A stretch of 32,045 nt of DNA from a virus. Positions 15,617-21,893 of this stretch are shown here, in pieces. The notes below the pieces were generated by a model. It was given only the letters and a program-made list of their open reading frames with translations. It made no database searches and had not been told where the DNA came from. A program made the translations under genes and the position numbers. The stretch spans positions 1 through 32,045 of IMG/VR virus record IMGVR_UViG_3300036945_000763. One strand, given 5' to 3'. Position 1 is the stretch's first letter, and every line of letters starts with the position of its first letter.

Positions 15617-16989
15617 CAGCAAAGGGTGGCGAGATAGTTGGAGGTGGAGGTCTTCGCGGCATGGAGTGCCAGGGCGAGTCCCCAGAAGCGGTCCGCGTGT
15701 CCGTTCACGCCGCGATCCGCAGCGAAGCGGACGTTTCCGCTGGCGGTCGTCTCCTTGCGGATGGCACGCAGGTCGGACTTCAGCTTGTCGTCATCGAAAG
15801 GGATACGGATCGTGCGATCCTCGAAGGCAGCGCGGACCGGATAGGCGAGCTGTTCCTTGACCGGGCCGGTGAAGGTCACACCCTCGATCTTGTATTTTCC
15901 GAAGCGCTCGGTGGCCCGCTCCGCGAACTGCATGCCGAGGCCGGTGGCGTCGATGCAGACCCGCTTGCAGTGCTCGAACCACGGATAGAGAATCGCCTCC
16001 TGCTGCGAGAAGGTCAGCCCCTGAAGGTCGATCCGCTTCCGCACCGGGCGCATGCCGGCCATTTTCTCCACCGCCGTGAAGCTGGTAAGGTCGTGGTGGC
16101 GTCCGATGTCCAGACCCCCATAGATGCCGTTGCTGTTAGCCTCCGCCTGTTCCAGGGAAATCTCCCACTCTTCACCGGTGGCGAAGGTGCAGGCGTCGAT
16201 CATGCCGAACTCGATGAACGCGCTGGCATCATCTGCCGGCACACACATGTATTCCTGGAGGAAAGACTCCTCGTCCGGCGCACCCTTCCGGATAAAGTCG
16301 AAGTAGGCAGCTTCATCCATGCCCTGCCGCTCGTCATCTTCGGGCAGCTTGGACTGGAGCTTGAAAAGGAATCCCTGATCGAGCGCATCCTGGAGAGTCA
16401 CCCGGTGCAGGCTCCAGCCCTTCGGATTGCCCTTCTCCTTGATCTCGCGGATCAGTCCGTTGAAGTAGTTTCCGCTGCCGCGATGCGTGCTGAAGATTTC
16501 CAGCGAGCCACCCCATGTGATGCCTGGATAGGCGATGGCGTAGAGCTTCCGAGGATCAGGATGCAGGGCAAACTCATCGAGCACACGGTCGCCTCGCTTG
16601 CCGGCTTGCGCGTCCGGGTTGGACGACATCGAGTGAATCCGCAGGCCGTTGGCCATGGCCATGACGAAGGCCGTGTTGCCTTTCTCATCAATCGCCTTCT
16701 CGCCGAGATCCTGCGCACCGATCTGGAGGATCTTCGCGAAGCTCTTGCAGTCCTCCAGGAACAACCGCGCCTGAATGTCATCGCGGGAGCTGATCCACGC
16801 ATCGGTCTTCGCCTGGATGGAATCGAGTGCCAGGGACTTCCGCTTCGTGAGTCCGTAGGCCGTGGCCCATGTCCAGCCGATCTGACGAGACTTCTCCGCG
16901 ATCTTGAGTCGCGAGGAGTCATTCACCCACGCCGCCTGATAGGGCAGCAGGATGGCCTTCTTCGCTGGAATGACCTTTGCGTTTCCCAT
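15616..16989 (-). CDS. Terminase large subunit (Mu Gp28-like)
   Basis: 457 residues. The ATPase half shows the terminase adenine/Walker A variant KSRQIGWTWA (33-42), and Walker B RVLDEFA with D138-E139 after SNPDAQAGKRGD. The nuclease half has three spaced acidic residues in family positions: D294 in GGLDIGRHHD, D347 in VCIDATGLGMQ and D433 in GHADRFWGLAL. It is the motor and headful nuclease that packages phage DNA, in Mu with flanking host DNA. The ATG at 16989 lies 5 bases after the small-terminase stop. A longer in-frame extension upstream would run through that gene and is rejected. Confidence 0.9.
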   Translation of the reverse strand: MGNAKVIPAKKAILLPYQAAWVNDSSRLKIAEKSRQIGWTWATAYGLTKRKSLALDSIQAKTDAWISSRDDIQARLFLEDCKSFAKILQIGAQDLGEKAIDEKGNTAFVMAMANGLRIHSMSSNPDAQAGKRGDRVLDEFALHPDPRKLYAIAYPGITWGGSLEIFSTHRGSGNYFNGLIREIKEKGNPKGWSLHRVTLQDALDQGFLFKLQSKLPEDDERQGMDEAAYFDFIRKGAPDEESFLQEYMCVPADDASAFIEFGMIDACTFATGEEWEISLEQAEANSNGIYGGLDIGRHHDLTSFTAVEKMAGMRPVRKRIDLQGLTFSQQEAILYPWFEHCKRVCIDATGLGMQFAERATERFGKYKIEGVTFTGPVKEQLAYPVRAAFEDRTIRIPFDDDKLKSDLRAIRKETTASGNVRFAADRGVNGHADRFWGLALALHAAKTSTSNYLATLC

Positions 16990-16994
16990 GTCGG

Positions 16995-17537
16995 TTAGAG
17001 CAGGCCCGCAGCCTCCTCGATCTGCTTGAGGGTTTCCGGCGTGAGTCCGCCGCGTGATTGCGCCGAGCTGGTCAGGGCAAGGAGCTTCGCCTTGGCCTCC
17101 GCTGCGGAGTCTTCCAGCAGCTTCAGCTTCCGCGCATTGATCTCCAGCGCCTGCGCCTGGAGCTGGAGCTTCACCAGCTCCACGAAGGCCTTCACATCCC
17201 CGCCCTCGATCATCTCCGAGGTGAAGATCATCTGGCCGACCTTGCGCAGGCCTTCCGGCGTCATGTCCGGATCTTTGGCCAGTTGCAGCCGGGCTTGGGA
17301 GGCCCGCTCGGCAGCCGCCTCCACACGCTTTTTCTGACGCAACCAGGAGTAAAATTCCGAGAGCGTAGAGAGCGAGACGGTGAAGCCATACCGCAGTGGG
17401 ATCTCCACGGCGATCTCCTCCAGCGGCAGCTTCGTGCCACCTTCCTCCGGATTGCGGAAGCGCCACAGATCCTCCAGCGCCTCGGCTGGCAGGTTCTTCA
17501 GTTTCGCATCGCTGCGGATCTCCTTGTCGTCTGGCAT
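16995..17537 (-). CDS. Small terminase subunit (DUF3486 / Mu Gp27-like)
   Basis: 180 residues. An N-terminal acidic helix and HTH-like region (LPLEEIAVEIPLRYGFTVSL, then STLSEFYSWLR) is followed by a long helical coil (RVEAAAERASQARLQLAKDP, then VKAFVELVKLQLQAQALEIN) and a short C-terminal helix. This is the layout of the DUF3486 small terminase of Mu-like phages, and it sits directly ahead of the large terminase. In transposable phages it recognises the phage end for packaging. ATG at 17537. Confidence 0.8.
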   Translation of the reverse strand: MPDDKEIRSDAKLKNLPAEALEDLWRFRNPEEGGTKLPLEEIAVEIPLRYGFTVSLSTLSEFYSWLRQKKRVEAAAERASQARLQLAKDPDMTPEGLRKVGQMIFTSEMIEGGDVKAFVELVKLQLQAQALEINARKLKLLEDSAAEAKAKLLALTSSAQSRGGLTPETLKQIEEAAGLL

Positions 17538-17549
17538 TCACGGGATCGG

Positions 17550-17813
17550 TTAGAGGGTTTGGAGGGCCACCCGGCCACGCTCGGTGATGGAGTGCTGCTT
17601 CAGATCCGGATCGAGGTCGGAGTCCACGCAGACGGTCATCGTGTTCGTTTCCAGCCAGTCCATGGACAGCTTCCACTCGTCATCGGTCGTCGGCGGACGC
17701 AGCAGGCTGTCCACCATGGAGCGCAGCGTGTCATCGGGCAGGGCGTAGCCTTGCGCGTGCTTGAGCTGTTCCAGGATCGTGAGGCGCAGGGCCTTGGTGC
17801 GGGCGGGGTTCAT
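17550..17813 (-). CDS. Winged-helix phage protein (VpaChn25_0724-like)
   Basis: 87 residues. TILEQLKHAQGYALPDDTLR, then MDWLETNTM and HSITERGRVAL, match the short winged-helix proteins that precede the DUF3486 gene in many Mu-like phages (L-x-x-L...G-Y-x-L-x-x-x-x-L...L-x-W-L...L-T-x-R-G). The ATG at 17813 overlaps the previous stop as ATGA. The family's function is unknown. Its conserved place between the lysis or Gp25-like genes and the terminase suggests a packaging-related or regulatory role. Confidence 0.65.
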   Translation of the reverse strand: MNPARTKALRLTILEQLKHAQGYALPDDTLRSMVDSLLRPPTTDDEWKLSMDWLETNTMTVCVDSDLDPDLKQHSITERGRVALQTL

Positions 17814-18241
17814 CGGCGGGAAGGGGGGCGGGTAGTGGCAAGGCCATCCAGGCGGGCATGCACCTCGCGGAGTCCGTGGTTGATCACCTCGGTCATGCGC
17901 AGCTCGCGCTCAGAACCGGCTTCGAGGATCTGCCGATACTGCATCGCCTGATCGCGCTGGATCGTGTCCAGGTGCGTCTCGATCCGGGCCACGCGGGCTT
18001 CCAGCGAGGTGTGCTGATCGAAGGACACCGGGCGGTCCACCTTTCGGAACGGCACCTCGGGGACTGGAGCTTCCAGCGCGAACCTCTGGGCGGACTTGCC
18101 CTTGGCGTGGCCGTAGAATCCGGCAGCCAGCGTGCCGAGGGCTCCGAGCACGGCGAGAATCCAGTTCCCGGAGATCTGAGGGTCTGCCGGCGCGGCCTCC
18201 GCCATCATCGGCCACCACCACGGGAGCGCATTGAATGCCAT
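17810..18241 (-). CDS. Membrane-anchored coiled-coil protein (DUF2730/Mu Gp25-like)
   Basis: 143 residues. After a Trp/Met-rich start and an Ala/Pro segment there is one transmembrane helix (WILAVLGALGTLAAGFYG, about 27-44) followed by a basic HAKGKS. Residues 70-135 are a charged helix of coiled-coil type (LEARVARIETHLDTIQRDQA, then LREVHARLDGL). One membrane span plus a coiled coil, directly upstream of the winged-helix and terminase genes, is the pattern of Mu Gp25 (DUF2730). An inner-membrane spanin-like role is an alternative given the nearby lysis genes. ATG at 18241, 5 bases after the previous stop. Confidence 0.6.
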   Translation of the reverse strand: MAFNALPWWWPMMAEAAPADPQISGNWILAVLGALGTLAAGFYGHAKGKSAQRFALEAPVPEVPFRKVDRPVSFDQHTSLEARVARIETHLDTIQRDQAMQYRQILEAGSERELRMTEVINHGLREVHARLDGLATTRPPSRR

Positions 18242-18246
18242 GGAAA

Positions 18247-18444
18247 TCACTGGCCACCTCCTTGCCAACGGTCCGCCGCTTCCAGAGTGGCCACCAGCGA
18301 CATCATCGCAGGCACGCCGTTCGTGGGCTTCAGCTTCGCCAGGCACTCCCGCAGGTCATGCAGGCGCTGATCCGGCAGCTCCTTGATTGCCTCTCCCAGA
18401 TCGTGCTCACGGCAGAGCAGATCGAATGTCTCCCAGCCGCTCAT
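18247..18444 (-). CDS. Small unknown protein downstream of the endolysin
   Basis: 65 residues beginning MSGWETFDLLCREHDLGEAI. Amphipathic helices, no membrane span, no known motif. The ATG overlaps the endolysin stop as ATGA, and the next gene follows after 5 bases, so translation is likely coupled. It may modulate lysis or belong with the Gp25-like protein. Function unknown. Confidence 0.5.
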   Translation of the reverse strand: MSGWETFDLLCREHDLGEAIKELPDQRLHDLRECLAKLKPTNGVPAMMSLVATLEAADRWQGGGQ

Positions 18445-18968
18445 GGTTTACCCTCCTCGGTGAAGCGGATGCGGCTGCGGATCTCGGAAAGCTTTCGGGT
18501 CCGGGCATAGACGCCATCACCTTCGCGGCCTCCGCTGTCGTTCGTGTTGCCTTCCACGGTCTTCACCGCTCCGGAGAAGTTCGCGTCCGACACGGCAATG
18601 CCGATGTGCGAGTGCTTGAAGACGAGGATGTCGCCTCGCTTGATGTCGCCACCGTGCGGAGCCCGCAGGCGGACGCTGGAGTCTTGCTCGCGTGCCCACC
18701 GTTCAAAGTCCCAGGCTCCGGGAGTCGTGGGCCGCTTGAAGCTGACCCGGCGATCCTTCACCGCCTGATAGACCGCCCAGCACACAAAGGCCGCACACCA
18801 GGCGTAGCCGTCATCCCCTGGCTTCGGTCCGTTCGGGTCGTAGTTGTCGGCATCGAAAAACTCCTGAAGGCGCGGGCCTTTGTTGGCTCCGCCGCTTTCA
18901 CGCACCCCGACCCGGCTTTCCGCCAGACGTGCCACCGCTTCCGGGATCGTGCATTTACTCGTGTCCAT
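18441..18968 (-). CDS. Endolysin, CHAP/NlpC-P60-type amidase or endopeptidase
   Basis: 175 residues. The catalytic layout of papain-like cell-wall hydrolases is visible: Cys58 in YAWCAAFVCWA, His121 in KHSHIGIAV, and a polar third residue in VEGNTND (Glu139 or Asn141). RGDILVF before the His is also typical. The N-terminus (IPEAVARLAESRVGVRESGG) is the usual entry helix with the V-G-x-x-E-S-G-G-x-N turn. It has no signal peptide, so release needs a holin. The ATG at 18968 is chosen. It overlaps the end of the 45-residue membrane protein gene by 14 bases; a TTG at 18977 is less likely. Confidence 0.8.
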   Translation of the reverse strand: MDTSKCTIPEAVARLAESRVGVRESGGANKGPRLQEFFDADNYDPNGPKPGDDGYAWCAAFVCWAVYQAVKDRRVSFKRPTTPGAWDFERWAREQDSSVRLRAPHGGDIKRGDILVFKHSHIGIAVSDANFSGAVKTVEGNTNDSGGREGDGVYARTRKLSEIRSRIRFTEEGKP

Positions 18969-19092
18969 GACTGTCAAATTGCTTCCGGCGTGCCTGCTTG
19001 TGTTCCTGGCTCAGTGCCCGATCAGATCGCACCACGCACACCGCCAGCAGCAGGAGAGTGGTGGCCACCAGGGCGATGATCTTCGGGTCCAT
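18955..19092 (-). CDS. Small single-span membrane protein, possible lysis protein
   Basis: 45 residues, beginning MDPKIIALVATTLLLLAVCV and continuing with a basic, hydrophilic tail (VRSDRALSQEHKQARRKQ). One transmembrane helix covers about residues 5-21 with the charged tail after it. It overlaps the endolysin start and follows the holin-like gene, so a role in lysis (second holin, antiholin or spanin-like) is plausible. The preceding leader has the GAAATC-word style seen at other real starts, which supports this start. No homologue is recognised. Confidence 0.55.
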   Translation of the reverse strand: MDPKIIALVATTLLLLAVCVVRSDRALSQEHKQARRKQFDSHGHE

Positions 19093-19131
19093 GCGTTTCG
19101 GATTTCAGATTTCGAGCTTCGTGCTTTCTCT
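19093..19131 (-). repeat. Short-word 5' leader (GAAATC words)
   Basis: Sense strand: AGAGAAAGCACGAAGC, then TCGAAATCTGAAATCC, then GAAACGC and the ATG at 19092. It shares AGAGAAAGCACGAA with the leader at 10595-10631 and the GAAATC(T/C) words with that at 10300-10333. Confidence 0.5.
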
Positions 19132-19147
19132 TGAAAAGTCGCGGCGT

Positions 19148-19197
19148 GCGGACTTCACAGGCGCTTGCCACAGGCAGGCCTCGGTCCGCTAAGCGCC
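19148..19197 (-). other. Interleaved inverted repeats after the holin-like gene
   Basis: Two inverted repeats cross each other: 19148-19153 with 19184-19189 (GCGGAC/GTCCGC), and 19160-19166 with 19191-19197 (GGCGCTT/AAGCGCC). They start 6 bases past the holin-like stop codon. In RNA they could form alternative hairpins or an H-type pseudoknot. There is no U-run. Confidence 0.4.
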
Positions 19198-19202
19198 GGA
19201 GG

Positions 19203-19406
19203 TTACTTCGCGGCGTAGATCGGGCGGGCCTTCGGTGCCTGGTAGCGGCTGGCCTCGTTCCCGACTGTGAGCGATGCCTTCGCTCCACTGCCGGCATCTC
19301 GAAAGGAAAGGGTGCCGGTGATCGGCAGATTCGCCAGGGAAGCGCACGACGGCAGGCTTGTCATGAGCGCTGCCGCCGTGCCCCCCAGCATCATCAAACG
19401 CGCCAT
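19203..19406 (-). CDS. Possible nested lipoprotein frame (Rz1/o-spanin-like)
   Basis: In-frame internal start within the holin-like gene. The 67-residue product would begin MARLMMLGGTAAALMTSLPS with Cys21 as the lipidated residue, a textbook short lipoprotein signal. It lies in the lysis module and could be an outer-membrane spanin partner. AGGG immediately before the ATG is too close to be a good ribosome-binding site, so independent translation is uncertain. The alternative is one bifunctional membrane protein. Confidence 0.3.
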   Translation of the reverse strand: MARLMMLGGTAAALMTSLPSCASLANLPITGTLSFRDAGSGAKASLTVGNEASRYQAPKARPIYAAK

Positions 19407-19604
19407 CCCTGTCGCATCATCAGAAATCAGTGAGACCTTCCCGCTGGTCACGAAGCGCACGATCACGTTCAGCGCTGCCCAGACCGCAACGAATTGCTCC
19501 GGGTTCTTATGCACCCACACATCGACCGCCGGAATCAGCAGCGAGAGCAGGGTGATCACCTGGAGCCAGAAGGTCTTGGAAAGGAGGATCGTTTTCGTGT
19601 TCAT
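19203..19604 (-). CDS. Holin-like membrane protein with lipoprotein-like C-terminal half
   Basis: 133 residues from the ATG at 19604. Residues 1-60 fit a common phage holin pattern: SKTFWLQVITLLSLLIPAV followed by a second hydrophobic segment ending NVIVRFVTSGKVSL (the N-I-x-x-R-x-x-T motif). Residues 67-133 look like a separate product: Met67-Ala-Arg, a hydrophobic core (LMMLGGTAAALMTS) and a lipobox LPSC at 84-87, then a Gly/Ser-rich tail. An in-frame ATG at 19406 could therefore give a small outer-membrane lipoprotein. The upstream gap (19605-19749, 145 bases) has no gene and no clear promoter. Confidence 0.65.
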   Translation of the reverse strand: MNTKTILLSKTFWLQVITLLSLLIPAVDVWVHKNPEQFVAVWAALNVIVRFVTSGKVSLISDDATGMARLMMLGGTAAALMTSLPSCASLANLPITGTLSFRDAGSGAKASLTVGNEASRYQAPKARPIYAAK

Positions 19605-19749
19605 CGGGAGGTGAAGTGGAGTGCTTCGTTGAAGGTGAAACCACCCTCCCACAGCCCCGGAAACCTCCTACCGCACCTGATTCACACGGCACAGCTTCCC
19701 TCCTTTTGTGCCACTTTCCGGGCTCCTGAACGCCACTTGCAAGGCCCTT

Positions 19750-20073
19750 TCAGGCCATGCGCCTGCGGCATTCCTCACGATACTGAAGAACGCTCTCCAT
19801 ATCGAGGATCAACTTCGCGTTGGAGGTCTTCCCATCCTTCCGCTTTGCAATGGCTCCCGGCTTCGATCCCTTCAGGACACCCGCCCGGTAGAGTCGGTAA
19901 ACCACCGCCACGCTCTCCTTCGGCAGGCCGAGGATCGCCCGCGCCTTCGCCACGCTGCAATCCTTCACCAGCCGCCGCGCCGTCACCGTCGCACGGCCAT
20001 CGCCTGCGGTCGTGATGTCACTCTCCCACAGCAAGAGAGTCGTCTGGCGGAGGGATGGGTCCGGCTGGCTCAT
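19750..20073 (-). CDS. Helix-turn-helix protein (excisionase/HTH_17-like)
   Basis: 107 residues. CSVAKARAILGLPKESVAVV then YRLYRAGVLKGSKPGA and SVLQYREECRR follow the pattern of the HTH_17/excisionase winged-helix fold (A-x-x-x-L-G-(I/L)...V-Y-R-L-x-x-x-G-x-L...). It lies in the first part of the leftward operon, ahead of the lysis genes, where a late-gene activator would be useful. No Mor/C-type protein is otherwise recognised. The ATG at 20073 is preferred; a GTG lies at 20088. Regulation of late genes is inference. Confidence 0.55.
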   Translation of the reverse strand: MSQPDPSLRQTTLLLWESDITTAGDGRATVTARRLVKDCSVAKARAILGLPKESVAVVYRLYRAGVLKGSKPGAIAKRKDGKTSNAKLILDMESVLQYREECRRRMA

Positions 20074-20126
20074 GCCGGAGTGTAGCACGAGGGCTCACCA
20101 CCTTTTTCCTGACGCCGGGGAAATGG

Positions 20127-20483
20127 TCAGCGTTCGCCTTTGATCTGCTTGATTTGACGTTCCACGGATTGAATCTGCCGCAGTTGGCTGTCATTCATGA
20201 GTCGATCCATTAGGTCCGCGTGATCCTTTAGAATCTGCATCTCTTGTGCCACGCTAGCCCTGATCCCATCCCTCTGATCTTTGGCTTTGATCAACTCGGC
20301 ATTCAATCGCGTGATCTCTGCTTCTTGCCGGGCTGACATTCTTGCGGATTCCTTTTTTAGCTTCAAGAAAGCCTCCGATTCCTCCGGTTTCTCGCAGCCG
20401 AAAAGCATCAGCCCAATCAGCCCCACGACTATTGCACCACATCTTTTCCGGGCGCTCTCTAACAGGAAATTTGATTTCAGCAT
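20127..20483 (-). CDS. Lipoprotein with coiled coil
   Basis: 118 residues. The N-terminus MLKSNFLLESARKRCGAIVV continues into GLIGLMLFGC with a lipobox (LFGC, Cys at 30), then a helical, charged tail (SEAFLKLKKESARMSARQEA, ITRLNAELIKAKDQ) typical of a periplasmic coiled coil. The ATG at 20483 has AGGA close upstream and gives a normal signal length. A start at 20555 (ATGA overlap with the RHH gene) would add 24 residues and bury the signal. It could be a spanin-type or superinfection-exclusion lipoprotein. Expressed from the head of the leftward operon, it may be made in the lysogen. Confidence 0.6.
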   Translation of the reverse strand: MLKSNFLLESARKRCGAIVVGLIGLMLFGCEKPEESEAFLKLKKESARMSARQEAEITRLNAELIKAKDQRDGIRASVAQEMQILKDHADLMDRLMNDSQLRQIQSVERQIKQIKGER

Positions 20484-20497
20484 GAATCCTGTTAGAG
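20457..20497 (-). promoter_or_regulatory. Inverted repeat enclosing the lipoprotein start codon
   Basis: 20457-20467 (CTCTAACAGGA) and 20487-20497 (TCCTGTTAGAG) are perfect 11-bp inverted repeats with a 19-base loop that contains the ATG at 20483. The AGGA ribosome-binding bases lie in the upstream arm, so folding would hide them. Confidence 0.6.
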
Positions 20498-20551
20498 CTT
20501 TCCGATTCAACCTCGGAAACCGTGGGCACGTCCTTAGATGGCTGGTTCGTT

Positions 20552-20881
20552 TCATGGAGTCTTCGGCTTCTTAATTGGAGCCGGATAGATCACCGCTTTG
20601 CGGGGAAGGTCCGCAGCAGGCGAGTTTTCTTTTGTTTCAGCCGCGATCATTCGTGGCTCCCCCCACGGCGACCGGGCATCTGCCCCATTCAGCTTTGCCT
20701 TCCAGTTCAGATCCAGAGCCATGCTGCCGGTGGCCTCGATCTCGGAAAGGAAGGTTTCAGTGAGGTGCCGCACCAGGGCGCTTTTTGTCGTGCCCAGCTT
20801 CTTAGCTGCCGCCACGAGCTGCGCATCGGTCGCTTCATCGAAGCGGACGTTGATCTGGGAGTCTTTGGAGCCCTTGGCCAT
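20552..20881 (-). CDS. Ribbon-helix-helix DNA-binding protein, leftward operon
   Basis: 109 residues from the ATG at 20881 (a GTG lies at 20890). SQINVRFDEATDAQLVAAAK then KLGTTKSALVRHLTETFLSE is a ribbon-helix-helix: a DNA-contacting strand (INVRF), helix A, the turn LGTTKSAL and helix B. The C-terminal 50 residues are Pro-rich and unstructured-looking. It is the first gene of the leftward operon and faces a second RHH gene across 92 bases. This suggests a pair of opposing regulators, functionally like Cro and CI. No Mu-type c repressor is seen. Confidence 0.7.
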   Translation of the reverse strand: MAKGSKDSQINVRFDEATDAQLVAAAKKLGTTKSALVRHLTETFLSEIEATGSMALDLNWKAKLNGADARSPWGEPRMIAAETKENSPAADLPRKAVIYPAPIKKPKTP

Positions 20882-20973
20882 CTGCACCACAATTCGACGA
20901 ATTTACATTGCTATACAATTTTTTATTGCCTCACGTATATCAACGCTATACAACCCCAACAGTAACGAACGCC
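20882..20973. promoter_or_regulatory. Divergent control region with direct-repeat operators
   Basis: AT-rich gap in an otherwise GC-rich genome, between two outward-facing RHH genes. GCTATACAA occurs at 20910-20918 and again at 20945-20953, 35 bases apart (start to start). The first lies in TTGCTATACAA (20908-20918), a near palindrome. Promoter-like hexamers overlap them: TATACA at 20947-20952 with TTGCCT 15 bases upstream for the rightward direction, and TTGTAT (reverse of 20913-20918) with TTGATA (reverse of 20938-20943) at 19-base spacing for the leftward. Likely the lysis-lysogeny switch. Confidence 0.6.
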
Positions 20974-21177
20974 ATGTCCCGCCCCAAACAATCCCTTGGA
21001 GATCCAGTGATGGTCCGCTTTGCATCCGCTTCAAAGGAGGCCCTGCAATCGGTCGCTGAAGCCAACGGTCTTTCGCTTTCCGCGATCATCCGGCTCGCAG
21101 TGGAACGCCAGCTTCCAGCACTCCGATCCGGCGGCACCTCCCTGCGCCCGGCTAGGTCTGCCCGCTCCTCCTCCTGA
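20974..21177 (+). CDS. Ribbon-helix-helix DNA-binding protein, rightward operon
   Basis: 67 residues from the ATG at 20974. DPVMVRFASASKEALQSVAE then ANGLSLSAIIRLAVERQLPA has the RHH order: strand (VMVRF), helix A, the turn NGLSLSAI, helix B. The tail is short, basic and Ser-rich. It is the first gene of the early operon and probably regulates the divergent promoters at 20882-20973. An upstream in-frame ATG at 20908 would place the operator inside the coding region and is rejected. Confidence 0.7.
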   Translation: MSRPKQSLGDPVMVRFASASKEALQSVAEANGLSLSAIIRLAVERQLPALRSGGTSLRPARSARSSS

Positions 21178-21210
21178 TCCTCCATCAGCCCCCTCCACCA
21201 TCCCCATCCC

Positions 21211-21426
21211 ATGAACTCCGCCGAAACGTCCGCCCTGATCGCCCATTTCGAGGCCCGTGCCGAAAAGGCCCGTAAGGCCGGTGACACCATCGCCTGGCTG
21301 TCCTGGTCCTCTGCCGCCGAGCTGCTCTCAGACGCCGCTCACGCCGCCACCCTCCGCAAACTCGACAAGCAAACCAACGCTCGCGTCCGCCGCGTCCAGC
21401 GCCAGCTCCAAGGTGCGAAACGCTGA
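21211..21426 (+). CDS. Small helical early protein
   Basis: 71 residues beginning MNSAETSALIAHFEARAEKA. Mostly amphipathic helix with a basic C-terminus (NARVRRVQRQLQGAKR). No family recognised. It has a pyrimidine-rich leader ending CATCCC before the ATG and is followed directly by the first copy of the 34-base early leader. Coding is supported by spacing and strand within a compact early operon. Confidence 0.5.
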   Translation: MNSAETSALIAHFEARAEKARKAGDTIAWLSWSSAAELLSDAAHAATLRKLDKQTNARVRRVQRQLQGAKR

Positions 21427-21430
21427 TCCC

Positions 21431-21464
21431 TTCGTCATTCGGAAATTCCTCATTCGTCATTCTC
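21431..21464 (+). repeat. 34-base early leader, copy 1
   Basis: Two TTCGTCATTC words flank the palindrome GGAAATTCC and TCA. It begins 4 bases past a TGA stop and ends 9 bases before the ATG at 21474. Confidence 0.8.
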
Positions 21465-21473
21465 TTCCTCCGC

Positions 21474-21686
21474 ATGGACCACCCCCTCTCAGACCTCCCA
21501 GCTACCGTGCGCATCGACCTCACGCTCGCCGTGCTCAGCTCCATGGAGGTTCAGGCCGCAGGCGGATGGTCCATCGCTGATCTCGCCGATCTCTGCGGAT
21601 GCAGCGAGGCCGCCATCGTGGCCCGCCAGACCGCCGCTCTCCAGAAAGCCCGCGCCCAGGCACAAGCCTGCGGCCTCCTCGACTAA
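21474..21686 (+). CDS. Small HTH-like early protein
   Basis: 70 residues. The C-terminal half, WSIADLADLCGCSEAAIVAR then QTAALQKARAQAQ, has the spacing of a sigma-region-4 or MarR-type helix-turn-helix (A-D-L-x-G-x-S-x-x-x-I). The N-terminal half (MDHPLSDLPATVRIDLTLAV) is helical. It may be a Ner-like early regulator. No close family is recognised. It is preceded by copy 1 of the 34-base leader. Confidence 0.5.
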   Translation: MDHPLSDLPATVRIDLTLAVLSSMEVQAAGGWSIADLADLCGCSEAAIVARQTAALQKARAQAQACGLLD

Positions 21687-21701
21687 ACCCAGCAACCCAC
21701 C

Positions 21702-21893
21702 ATGAAAGCCGTCTCCTTCTTCACCCCAGAACACGCCGTCGCCCGCTTCCGCGCCGCCCGTGCCGCCGATGCCAACGGCACGCCGCGTGTCCGCATCAAA
21801 CCAATCGGACCGATCCGACCAATCCCCCTGATCAGACGGATCTCCGCCCTCTTCCAATCCGCAATCCGCAATCCGCAATCTCCACTCCCATGA
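21702..21893 (+). CDS. Small early protein with repeat-derived C-terminus
   Basis: 63 residues beginning MKAVSFFTPEHAVARFRAAR. Only the first ~32 residues look like ordinary protein. From about residue 33 the DNA is made of short repeated words (ATCGGACCGATCCGACCAATC-like at about 21802-21823, then three AATCCGC words), giving KPIGPIRPIPLIR and then QSAIRNPQSPLP. The stop overlaps the next start as ATGA. Either the repeats extended the frame or a short gene has lost its original stop. Confidence 0.35.
   Translation: MKAVSFFTPEHAVARFRAARAADANGTPRVRIKPIGPIRPIPLIRRISALFQSAIRNPQSPLP
21856..21889 (+). repeat. Short-word 5' leader (AATCCGC words)
   Basis: AATCCGCAATCCGCAATCC then GCAATCTCCACTCCC before the ATG at 21890: three tandem AATCCGC words with no Shine-Dalgarno. 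It also forms the end of the preceding reading frame. Confidence 0.5.

Noticed and set aside
15661-16998. 445-residue open frame on the plus strand opposite the large terminase
   Set aside because: High-GC antisense shadow. It has no domain, low-complexity character, and the opposite frame carries clear terminase motifs.
16990-17676. In-frame N-terminal extension of the terminase
   Set aside because: It would run through the whole small-terminase gene in another frame. The ATG at 16989 just after that gene's stop fits the family length.
19605-19749. Sigma-54-like promoter (TGGCAC on the minus strand near 19712-19717) before the holin-like gene
   Set aside because: The matching -12 element (TTGC at the right spacing) is absent.
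20908-20973. N-terminal extension of the rightward RHH protein from an upstream ATG
   Set aside because: It would translate through the operator and promoter region and adds residues with no RHH features. The ATG at 20974 gives the normal domain start.
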